Assembly: GCA_023387715.1 (NCBI GenBank)
Contig: JAEWHQ010000128.1
Coordinates: forward strand, 1 to 7,681
Source of the DNA: Pseudomonadota bacterium
Lineage (GTDB): Bacteria > Pseudomonadota > Alphaproteobacteria > Rhizobiales > Rhizobiaceae
Direction of reading: 5' to 3'
DNA length: 7,681 nucleotides
Shown here: positions 1 to 5,502 of the stretch, in pieces
Layout: each line of letters begins with the position of its first letter
Numbering within the stretch: the first letter of the stretch is position 1
Position numbers and translations under genes: made by a program
Notes under the pieces: generated by a model
What the model was told of the DNA's origin: nothing
Database searches by the model: none
The model's input: the letters and a program-made list of their open reading frames with translations, nothing else

Positions 1-637
1 CCCTTAAATGCGGAAATTCGCCTTTTGCAATATACGTTTTTTCAGATGGGGTCGAAGGGCGTTGGAGAGTTTCATTTCTATGTGGATGCCGGCCAAATGC
101 GGAAACTACTTTGCGCACATCCGCCGCCTGATGGGTCAATGATGCATAAATAGGCCGCAATGGGATTGGGGCCTCTGCCGCTATTTTCTCACGGATATTG
201 ATCAGCAGATCGATGCGTTGCAAATGATCCTCTCCTTCGCAATGCCCCAATGGCAAACCATATACAATTTTAAACCACGGTGTTTCCAGCGAGTCAAAGT
301 GACCATTGGCAAAACCTTCGGTCACGAGGGACATAGCATGCATATCCTGCGCATAGGCACGTGCAGTCTCTCGCCATACGGAGCGGGAAAACTGATCAAG
401 AAGAATGATTAGCGCCAGCCGCCCATGTGGATCCTGTGCCCAATGATCGAGTTTACCATCGGCAGCCTGCTCCGTAAGAGAAGAAAAGCGCGTGATGATC
501 GCATCATCGGCACCGCCCTGCATCCTCCAATGCCAAAGTGCGCTGTGTTTCGCAGGATCCACACTCAAAGAGCGCCCTTCGGGAAACCAGAAGCTAAGTA
601 CGTCGTCCCATTCTTGAGTTACTTCGATCGGATCCAT
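1..637 (-). CDS. DUF924 family protein, C-terminus cut by window edge
   Basis: An open frame reads from an ATG at 637-635 to the left edge with no stop, giving 212 visible residues. DUF924 (PF06041) proteins are soluble, all-helical, TPR-like proteins of about 180-210 residues with no established biochemical role. Visible family signatures are an N-terminal FWFPEGR (residues 16-22), LALIILLDQFSRSVWR (74-89, the family's LDQFxRxxxR core), LPLGHCEG (128-135, normally a HSE motif, here HCE) and FGRHPHRNETLQRPSTPSE (181-199). Since the Thr-Pro-Ser-Glu tail motif normally sits near the C-terminus, only a few residues should be missing. An in-frame TGA lies about 27 bases upstream of the chosen ATG; the ribosome binding site is weak (GAAAG). 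No frame breaks are visible, so unlike most of its neighbours the gene looks functional. Family assignment is firm; function is unknown. Confidence 0.88.
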   Translation of the reverse strand, partial: MDPIEVTQEWDDVLSFWFPEGRSLSVDPAKHSALWHWRMQGGADDAIITRFSSLTEQAADGKLDHWAQDPHGRLALIILLDQFSRSVWRETARAYAQDMHAMSLVTEGFANGHFDSLETPWFKIVYGLPLGHCEGEDHLQRIDLLINIREKIAAEAPIPLRPIYASLTHQAADVRKVVSAFGRHPHRNETLQRPSTPSEKTYIAKGEFPHLR

Positions 638-681
638 ATCAATTACGCTTTCAAAATTTAGGCCATTTCATTTCATAACAT

Positions 682-720
682 AAAACCCGCACCAACAGAG
701 TTCGGGTTTTGTAGTTTTTT
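682..720. terminator. Rho-independent terminator-like hairpin
   Basis: AAAACCCG (682-689) pairs with CGGGTTTT (703-710) around a 13-base loop that can itself form AAC/GTT. On the plus strand a T-run (GTAG then TTTTTT, to 720) follows; on the minus strand the stem's own TTTT serves as tail. It could act in both directions. It lies just past the stop (729) of the minus-strand ATPase relic and upstream of the DUF924 gene, so its original job may have been to end the metal ATPase transcript. The GC part of the stem is only 4 bp. Confidence 0.5.
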
Positions 721-728
721 AGGTTCAA

Positions 729-914
729 CTATGCGGAAACGCATTCGGTGCTCTGTGTGCCAATGTCCCTGTTTCTTACGGCGGTAGGGATCCGTAGCAG
801 GCGCATACCATTGAGAATGACAATTAGTACTGACAGCTGATGAACCAGCATGCCACCTGCCATGCCAGGGGCTTCAAGCATCAAGCCGAGACTGGCCAAG
901 CTGGCAGGTGTCAA
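729..914 (-). pseudogene. Relic of a P1B-type metal ATPase C-terminus
   Basis: A 61-codon frame on the minus strand ends at 729. Its middle reads GMAGGMLVHQLSVLIVILNGMRLLR, closely resembling the end of heavy-metal P1B ATPases, where the last membrane helix carries a Leu-Val-x-x-Asn-x-x-Arg-Leu-Leu motif. Only this terminal helix and a short tail are left; the phosphorylation (DKTGT), HP and metal-binding helices are absent, so it cannot be functional. The upstream side is lost where IS3 transposase sequence begins at about 877-914, which suggests that an insertion or deletion removed the rest. The start at 914 is a TTG with no meaning as a true start. The identification rests on a single helix motif and is tentative; substrate metal cannot be told. 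Confidence 0.45.
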
Positions 915-1026
915 GGCTCAGATTGGTTATAAGTGCCGCTCCGGTAAATATGGTGGCACCCACTCTATCGTCATAGCTAACACACTGGATCGCCAGTTCG
1001 ATGTGAACACGCCTGATAAGGTTTGA
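877..1026 (+). mobile_element. IS3-family transposase OrfB fragment
   Basis: In the plus frame from about 877 the translation includes AGVKAQIGYK, then KYGGTHSIVIANTLDRQFDV and NTPDKV before a TGA at 1024-1026. This is the stretch just before the DDE catalytic core of IS3-family OrfB proteins, where the motif normally runs on as DKVWVTDITYI, with the Asp of WVTD being the first catalytic residue. Here the frame breaks exactly after DKV, so the whole catalytic domain is missing. No orfA, N-terminal half or matching inverted repeats are recognisable on the left side. It is a dead remnant, marking the region as a past insertion target. The family call is strong; the subgroup cannot be set from about 45 residues. 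Confidence 0.75.
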
Positions 1027-1087
1027 ATAGCCCCGAGGTTTGCAGGCATTTTTCTCTTATTTTGAGGTGAGGATGCCAAATGGGTAA
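1024..1087 (+). other. Possible IS left end with orfA start
   Basis: Right where the OrfB frame breaks, TGAATAGCCCCGAGG begins. It resembles the TGA...CCCCGG ends of several IS3-group elements. About 40 bases on lies a very good ribosome binding site (GAGGTGAGG, 1064-1072) directly followed by ATG at 1073, then a stop after only four codons (ATG CCA AAT GGG TAA). This layout fits a second insertion sequence whose left tip and orfA start landed inside the older orfB and then decayed. No opposing terminal repeat was found within the window, so this is an inference from layout and general resemblance. Confidence 0.25.
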
Positions 1088-1853
1088 TGCCAACGGTTAA
1101 TATCCCGAGGCAGGGGAGCCATGCTGGAGTTCGCCCACGTGTGTCAGTGTGGCAGGGTATTGGGTTGGAGGTGCACACGCCTAAATGCTTAGCCAAGGAG
1201 TGGCCGATATAATGTCACTCCGACAGAAACTAGCCATTATCCTTTAAGCCTCAAACCAGATGTTTACAGGGCGAGTAATGCATGGCTGATTTTCCATCTT
1301 AGTGCTATCTACCGTTTTGATGAAGGGCATCGTGTCCCGCGACCTGCAAGGGTAAGTCGGAAGCATGATGAGATATCTCCCAGCAACGCTGCTAGATGGC
1401 TACCTCTAATGAATGTCGGTATCGGTAGTTGCGTGCCCCCGCAACCAAACAAAATTCAAAATACTCAATTAATTCAAATAATTGGATGATGATTTTTGTT
1501 TGTCGAAAATCCCCGAAAAGCATCGCAAACTCGTTTTATCAGTTATAACAGTGCTTTAGCTATAACAGGTTCAAATCGGGGGTAACGAACTACGCAACCA
1601 CATACAATATTTAATGATCGTAGTTTTTTTGGGGGGGAGGCGGAGAACCCAAAAGGTGCGAGCGTGGTGGTATATGATGATGTTCGTCTAACGTAGGTTG
1701 TTGAAGCCCTAAGATAATCGAAAGGCAGCTTTGCTCGCCCATGTTGGATGTTCGAGCTGCCGAAAAATTTGCAAGCTGAAAGACTGTTTTGGAAAACAAC
1801 CTTGTTATACCGCTGATCAACTGGACGGTGACCTTGGCAAAAGCTGATGCGCG
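1088..1853. other. Gene-poor degenerate stretch
   Basis: No convincing gene is visible on either strand. Reading frames here (for example minus 1860-1543) lack family resemblance, ribosome binding sites and a protein-like composition. Structures worth noting are a perfect 6-bp hairpin GTTGCG/CGCAAC (1428-1445), an AT-rich patch (about 1445-1500), a hairpin GTTATA/TATAAC (1542-1566), and a T7G7 homopolymer block (about 1624-1637). The stretch lies between transposon debris and the next ORF and is best read as decayed accessory DNA. Confidence 0.5.
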
Positions 1854-2009
1854 ATGACAACTGCTTTTAACGCCATGATCAAGCTACCATTACCCTCTTT
1901 GCAAACTGCGTTTGGGGTAGATCAACAGATGTTTCTAAGTGCACGCTCTGCGACCTATGAAATAGGTCAAAACACTGGATTAGCCTTTAGTAAAAACCAG
2001 TGGGTTTAA
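1854..2009 (+). CDS. Short ORF of unknown meaning, possibly a gene fragment
   Basis: An ATG-started frame encodes 51 residues (MTTAFNAMIKLPLPSLQTAF... ending FSKNQWV) and stops at TAA 2007-2009. The composition is protein-like (mixed hydrophobic and polar residues, no low complexity), but there is no ribosome binding site upstream, no signal peptide and no family that I recognise. The frame immediately upstream in another phase (about 1790-1853) also reads plausibly, so this may be the tail of a frameshifted gene rather than a real small protein. Both flanks are degenerate. Low confidence that it is expressed. Confidence 0.2.
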   Translation: MTTAFNAMIKLPLPSLQTAFGVDQQMFLSARSATYEIGQNTGLAFSKNQWV

Positions 2010-2072
2010 TCTGGTGACAGGCTCTTGGCTTTGCAACTTTGAGTATGTGATATCTTTAACTAATGACGAAAA

Positions 2073-2150
2073 GCGACGATTGACGATTTTGGTGGTCCGT
2101 TTACTTTAGATCACAAAGACGGCTTGCCGTCCTCCAGAGCCTTATTGTGA
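2073..2150 (+). pseudogene. Possible SCO1/SenC-like remnant
   Basis: A plus-strand frame reads IDDFGGPFTLDHKDG before reaching a TGA at 2148-2150. The GGPFTLxDxxG pattern is typical of the opening of the thioredoxin-like domain of SCO1/SenC copper chaperones, but only about a dozen residues match. The diagnostic CxxxC that should follow within about 40 residues is not found in any frame. In-frame stops precede it as well. If real, it is a dead scrap; chance similarity is quite possible. Confidence 0.2.
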
Positions 2151-2226
2151 TGTGGCCGTTTCAAGTGGTAACAAGATGCTGATGGGCGAATATTTCCGTA
2201 TTGGCGCTGGGATTGAGGACTACATC

Positions 2227-2682
2227 ATGCATATAATACTATATTACATCGTCGCACTGACTTTCTTACCATCAAGTGTAATGGCCGGAAACCTTTCGGA
2301 AAACATGGAGAAACGCGTGTTAACCGAGCTTGCAAACCGAAGTGGTATTTCGGTTAGTGATTTGCAACTTATGCTCGACGATTGTGAATTAAATAAGCGC
2401 AATATGAACCTGTGTGCATTTCAGCGTGCTATTCAGGCGGAATTGTTGCTGGATGATGCGATCAAAATGACTGGTGCTAAGACAGATAGCGACTATGCTG
2501 CGTGGAAGAAACAGCTTCAGGCTCGCTGTCATGCGGATGCTGATAAAGAAACTGGGAGTGGCGCAATCTTACCGAATATAATTTCTGAATGCAAAGAACT
2601 AGCTATGTTGGCAGAGCGCTATAAGATTTTGGGGGCAGAAAGCTTTCCGCCGCCACCGCAGCCGCCACATAAATGGGATTAA
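2227..2682 (+). CDS. LprI-like (DUF1311-like) secreted four-cysteine protein
   Basis: The product is 151 residues with a signal peptide (MHIILYYIVALTFLPSSVMA, cleavage near residue 20). The mature part has four cysteines (53, 63, 101, 122) in the LprI/DUF1311 pattern: C-x9-CAFQRA, then WKKQLQARC, then a GSGAILP block, then ISEC and a closing LAER. Related proteins inhibit host lysozyme (mycobacterial LprI) or are periplasmic proteins of unknown role; the two disulfides and the helical fold are expected. The C-terminus is a proline-rich tail (FPPPPQPPHKW). I chose the ATG at 2227 because GAGG at 2215-2218 is well spaced and it places the signal peptide at the N-terminus; a longer frame from 2152 would bury it. 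A damaged secreted-protein gene follows after 9 bases, suggesting a former two-gene operon. The gene itself shows no break. Confidence 0.7.
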   Translation: MHIILYYIVALTFLPSSVMAGNLSENMEKRVLTELANRSGISVSDLQLMLDDCELNKRNMNLCAFQRAIQAELLLDDAIKMTGAKTDSDYAAWKKQLQARCHADADKETGSGAILPNIISECKELAMLAERYKILGAESFPPPPQPPHKWD

Positions 2683-2691
2683 TATCTGATT

Positions 2692-3056
2692 TTGGGTTTG
2701 ATTATACGTAGTTTTTTGATCTTATGCTTTTTTACATTGCCAAGCTTCGCTGATGATCCGCTGCCCTTAGCAGACTGGCGCTATAATCTTGAAGGCACAT
2801 CTCGTGAAACGGTTGGCAATAAAAACGCGGCACAAATTAGCAATCAAATGATTAGAATAGCTGAAATTCAATGTGAATTTTCAGAGCAAAATTAATTGGT
2901 GGCGATTAATATTCATTGAAAGTAAAATGCGAGCAACCTGAACTACGTGCAGAATTTTTGAATGAAGCACAGCTTAAAATACTTGCGTCGGACAGGTTTC
3001 ATTTCGACGATGGCTTGAAGCTGCGTTCATATAGGCTTTGCCCTACGCAAAAATAG
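2692..3056 (+). pseudogene. Broken gene for a small secreted protein
   Basis: The first piece (2692-2895) starts at TTG and has a clear signal peptide (LIIRSFLILCFFTLPSFA, then DDPLPLADW), continuing to IAEIQCEFSEQN and a TAA at 2893-2895. In a second frame from about 2910 the sequence resumes as KVKCEQPELRAEFLNEAQ and ends with LKLRSYRLCPTQK at TAG 3054-3056. Together they would give about 120 residues with at least three cysteines, so one stop plus one frameshift seems to have broken a single gene. There is no ATG or ribosome binding site at the start, which may also be damaged. It lies 9 bases behind the LprI-like gene, in the same direction, and may have been its partner. I do not recognise a family. 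Part of the signal-peptide half may still be translated. Confidence 0.5.
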
Positions 3057-3225
3057 CGTTTTTCAACACTTTTATATAGTGTTTCAGTTGCATTATTCAG
3101 CCTTTGTATCGAACAAAGCTTGCGCCAGCCAACCAGCCAAACAGTTGAGAATAGTTCCGCCTAGAGCATTGATAAATTGATGGCGATAAAGCTGAAAAAT
3201 GGAAACTGCAATCGTTATGCTCTAA
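3057..3225. other. Intergenic stretch with a weak hairpin
   Basis: No gene is seen. AACACT (3065-3070) and AGTGTT (3078-3083) form a small hairpin just after the broken secreted gene, possibly a weak terminator, though no T-run follows. Most of the rest is taken up by the inverted-repeat element described at 3162-3224. Confidence 0.4.
3162..3224. repeat. 63-bp element with perfect 8-bp terminal inverted repeats
   Basis: TAGAGCAT (3162-3169) is mirrored by ATGCTCTA (3217-3224). The AGAGCAT end motif is common in short palindromic intergenic repeats of Rhizobiales (RIME-like and Bru-RS-like families). The interior is AT-rich and is not clearly palindromic, so if this belongs to such a family it is diverged. 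Two 8-bp matches at this distance can also occur by chance. Confidence 0.3.
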
Positions 3226-3738
3226 ACGGTGCTTATAAGATTGCGTAAGGGGCAATATTTTTTCCAGAGAGCCCAAGCAGCCAAAATTGTGAGCGTGACA
3301 CGCAAAGATGGCAGACTATTCAATAGTGAATCATAGCGAATTAGAACACTAAGCATATATGCGCTGAAAGTGGTTTGGGTACGCGAAACCTTGCCGTTTA
3401 TCTTCTACCGTCTTGATGATCTGCTGTATTGGTAGAGGAAAAATGGTAAGCGCCGCCTGATCCCGGCTGACGCGATCCGGCAAGTCATGACTACAGCACG
3501 GTTATCCATACTTGATTATCGGGCGTTGCAATATTGCGATAGTTCGCTGCGTTTATGGCTGAAAATAGAAGATTTTGCGTTTGCCTGTCAGGATATCACG
3601 CTTGGATTGTAACAAATTGCGGATGATTTTGGTCTGGTCTTGCCAAAACTTGAATTCCATGAGGTGGTCAGTGTCGGTGTCTTAAATAAGTGGCGTATGG
3701 TCATTTGCTCTGATGCGGATGTGCCAGAAGGCAGATAG
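3226..3738 (+). pseudogene. Decayed unrecognised gene, three in-frame stops
   Basis: One plus-strand frame reads protein-like from about 3226 to a TAG at 3736-3738, interrupted by TAG 3334-3336, TAG 3433-3435 and TAA 3610-3612. Pieces include KIVSVTRKDGRLF, then LKVVWVRETLPFIFYRLDDL, then KRRLIPADAIRQVM, ALQYCDSSLRLWLKIEDFAF and NKWRMVICSDADVPEGR. The product would be about 170 residues, rather basic and aromatic in its first half. That the frame stays the same over about 500 bases, with only point stops, argues for recent loss through substitutions rather than a random frame. I do not recognise a family and the original start is not evident. The final stop falls in the loop of the inverted repeat at 3718-3756. 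Confidence 0.4.
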
Positions 3739-3756
3739 TCTACTTTCTGGCACATC
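3718..3756. terminator. Perfect 12-bp inverted repeat between converging frames
   Basis: GATGTGCCAGAA (3718-3729) pairs perfectly with TTCTGGCACATC (3745-3756) around a 15-base loop. It lies 18 bases beyond the stop of the minus-strand operon (3775) and overlaps the end of the converging plus-strand relic, the usual place for a shared terminator. No T-run follows on either strand, so it may be a processing or mRNA-stabilising hairpin, or a binding site, rather than a classical terminator. Confidence 0.5.
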
Positions 3757-3774
3757 AGAATATGGTGGAGAGCC

Positions 3775-4413
3775 TTAACGCTTAACTACTTCGCTATCTT
3801 CATGGACAATGCGGTAGTTGTCTTGTAGGTCCAGTACATAAGTGAAATTCGAGGTCCCGCTGGATTGCTTGTTGCGGTCAGGACTGGACACTGTGTAATC
3901 ATAAAGACCGTAGACTGCACAAAGGCCATTTTCACATTTGGCTTTCAGCGAGCTTTCATCAACGACAAAACGTCTGACCGGCCAGCGGCTGAAATAGCTG
4001 TTTTTATCCTGCAAAATTTCTGCTTTGGGGCGCCGTTTTTTGAAGTAATCGACAGTATCGGCGTAATATTCATTCACGAATGCCATCGCATCATCATTAT
4101 TGGCACTGCCAGTCTGGATCATGAGGGCGGCAACATTCATGGCCTTATTCTCATCATTCATTGCCGGCATGGCGCTTGGCGCATTGTGCTGTTGCTGAGG
4201 ATTGGCATTGGCATCACTCGGGCGGGCGGCTTGTTGCGGTGCCTGAGCCGGACTAACATGACTTGGTGTAGTAACATTGCCGCTATTGGGCTGGACCGGT
4301 TGCACTGAGGCAACTTGGGTTTCACCGGTGCGATTGATACCGTATTTCACCACTTCCTGCGGGCTGAAATAATACATATCCTTGGCTGGTGTGCTGAACA
4401 TAATGCCCAGCAC
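3775..4413 (-). CDS. C-terminal part of split ClpP-like protein: linker and NTF2-like domain
   Basis: This frame continues, in phase, the ClpP-like gene that stops at 4420; only the TAA and two codons separate them. The first residues (MFSTPAKDMYYFSPQEVVKYGI) match the closing helix of the COG3904 ClpP-like domain, so the domain itself crosses the stop. Next comes a disordered Pro/Gln/Asn-rich linker (about residues 30-85), then a domain of about 125 residues with AFVNEYYADTVDYF, YFSRWPVRRFVV, a KCENGLC cysteine pair and SNFTYVL, resembling NTF2/SnoaL-like domains found at the end of secreted bacterial proteins. The first usable start here is GTG at 4413, with no ribosome binding site, and the piece alone has no signal peptide; if made separately it would stay in the cytoplasm. 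It is most likely the untranslated half of a pseudogene, unless the TAA is read through or is a sequencing error. Confidence 0.65.
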   Translation of the reverse strand: MLGIMFSTPAKDMYYFSPQEVVKYGINRTGETQVASVQPVQPNSGNVTTPSHVSPAQAPQQAARPSDANANPQQQHNAPSAMPAMNDENKAMNVAALMIQTGSANNDDAMAFVNEYYADTVDYFKKRRPKAEILQDKNSYFSRWPVRRFVVDESSLKAKCENGLCAVYGLYDYTVSSPDRNKQSSGTSNFTYVLDLQDNYRIVHEDSEVVKR

Positions 4414-4419
4414 ATCGGC

Positions 4420-4911
4420 TTATACGCCATATTTGGGCAAGGTCGCGACAATATCGGACACACCAAATTGCGCTTGTTCGCCGCTGAGTTCCGGTGCGGA
4501 AATCTGGTGAACGCCAAGACGGCCATCGGCAACACGGTTTTTGCCGGCAAAGAACACAAAGGAGCAGGCTGAAGCGCAATATGAATCCGGCGGAATATAA
4601 GTATTCATGCCCCGCTCATAGACTTCTTCCGCGATAACCAGCCCGATATGAACCAGACCACCTGGATTGTTGCTCAAAATGAGCGTGTTGACAGCAGGGT
4701 TCTCGCGCAATGCTTTTTTAAGATTGAGCAGGTCATTTGCGCCCACCTGACCGGTATAAATGAGAAGCTCAGGCTTATCTGGAAAGAAGAAAAACGGCCC
4801 ATAGCGCTCGAAATTGGCTTCTTGATGTTGTGGTGTCTGTGCACTGACCACAGTACTGGAGAGCAAGAAGGCGAGGCAGGTACCCGCTAATAATGACTTA
4901 TAATTGATCAT
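4420..4911 (-). CDS. Secreted ClpP-like (COG3904) protein, N-terminal part, ended by premature TAA
   Basis: The piece has 163 residues: a signal peptide (cleavage near VVSA, residue 24) and a ClpP/crotonase-like fold. Visible motifs are LILSNNPGGLVHIGL (77-91, the glycine-rich oxyanion region), YCASACSFVFFAG (111-123) with Ser114 as the likely nucleophile, and LGVHQI (132-137) with His135 as the likely base. This is the COG3904 family of predicted periplasmic serine proteases; substrates are unknown. The frame ends at TAA (4422-4420) after KYGV, and the same frame then goes on with the rest of the domain, a linker and an NTF2-like domain to 3775, giving an original length of about 378 residues. 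The start at 4911 has a strong GAGGGG site (about 9 bases upstream) that overlaps the stop of the preceding gene, so it is the third gene of the operon. The truncated product keeps Ser and His but lacks the final helix. Confidence 0.75.
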   Translation of the reverse strand: MINYKSLLAGTCLAFLLSSTVVSAQTPQHQEANFERYGPFFFFPDKPELLIYTGQVGANDLLNLKKALRENPAVNTLILSNNPGGLVHIGLVIAEEVYERGMNTYIPPDSYCASACSFVFFAGKNRVADGRLGVHQISAPELSGEQAQFGVSDIVATLPKYGV

Positions 4912-4926
4912 GATCCTGTACCCCTC

Positions 4927-5502
4927 TTATTCCAACCCGTTCGGATAAGGCTCGATCGCATCGGCCTGTACCCAGCCTTGCGGACAAGATGAAATTTCAC
5001 CGCTCTTAAGCTGCTTACAATTGTCCATAGTCGTGCGGTAAGGCTCCGGCAATGGTGCAGAGACGCGACATAAAACATCCACTCCGTCGCATTTGTCAAA
5101 TCTATCAATCGGCATTGCCATGATGAAATATTCAGCATCTGAAATGCCGGTTTTGGCTGTTGCCTTGATGCAAACAAGCTGATCCTCGGTCAGAGTGGCG
5201 ACGACATTCTGATCACTGCCGCCAGCGCGTGCGCTGAGCTTGGCGGACCCGCCATAAACAGCGCCATAATAAGGAGCAACCGCACATTCGCTGTGAATGG
5301 TCACTTCGTAATTTCCTGCGCTACAGTTAAGCCCCTTAGTATCGCTGCATTGAATGCCGGATTGCTCCAGCAATTCGCTGAGTTTGGCGCCTTCCAGATC
5401 GCCTTCTGCTGGGCCCGCCATCGCAGATAATGGCTGCGACAGGCTTAAGGCTGCAATGAGCATTAGACCTGACAAAATTTTAGAAGTGAATCTATTGCTC
5501 AT
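4927..5502 (-). CDS. Secreted protein with eight cysteines, unknown function
   Basis: The product has 191 residues with a signal peptide (LSGLMLIAALSLSQPLSAMA, cleavage near residue 29). The mature part has eight cysteines (52, 60, 73, 111, 138, 145, 162, 173), suggesting up to four disulfides in an oxidising periplasm. A middle block (TEDQLVCIKATA... then EYFIMAMPIDRFDKCDG) looks like a small beta domain. I recognise no named family. I chose the ATG at 5502 over the one at 5511 because AAGG is well spaced from 5502 but only one base from 5511, and because 5502 forms an ATGA overlap with the stop of the upstream membrane-protein gene, a usual sign of translational coupling. The ClpP-like gene follows 15 bases after its stop. 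Context suggests it works with the membrane protein in the envelope. Confidence 0.8.
   Translation of the reverse strand: MSNRFTSKILSGLMLIAALSLSQPLSAMAGPAEGDLEGAKLSELLEQSGIQCSDTKGLNCSAGNYEVTIHSECAVAPYYGAVYGGSAKLSARAGGSDQNVVATLTEDQLVCIKATAKTGISDAEYFIMAMPIDRFDKCDGVDVLCRVSAPLPEPYRTTMDNCKQLKSGEISSCPQGWVQADAIEPYPNGLE

Noticed and set aside
218..661. Two plus-strand frames opposite the DUF924 gene
   Set aside because: They are shadows of the minus-strand gene, whose translation clearly matches DUF924.
927..1196. Minus-strand frame of 89 codons
   Set aside because: It overlaps the IS3 OrfB fragment and the IS-like end, and its translation has no family resemblance.
1428..1447. GTTGCG hairpin ending CCCCCGCAACCA, looking like a tRNA 3' end or attachment site
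   Set aside because: There is no tRNA body upstream and no integrase or second copy of the site; only an 8-base CGCAACCA match recurs at about 1593.
1511..1581. tRNA-like cues: CCCCGA (1511-1516), TCGGGG (about 1576-1581) and GGTTCAAATC resembling a T-loop
   Set aside because: No T-stem, D-arm or anticodon arm can be drawn; the T-loop-like segment overlaps the supposed acceptor strand.
1624..1637. T7G7 homopolymer block as a phase-variation tract
   Set aside because: It is not inside or upstream of any recognisable gene.
1543..1860. Minus-strand frames of 105 and 69 codons
   Set aside because: They overlap each other in different frames, have no ribosome binding site, and one spans a homopolymer block giving Pro/Lys runs.
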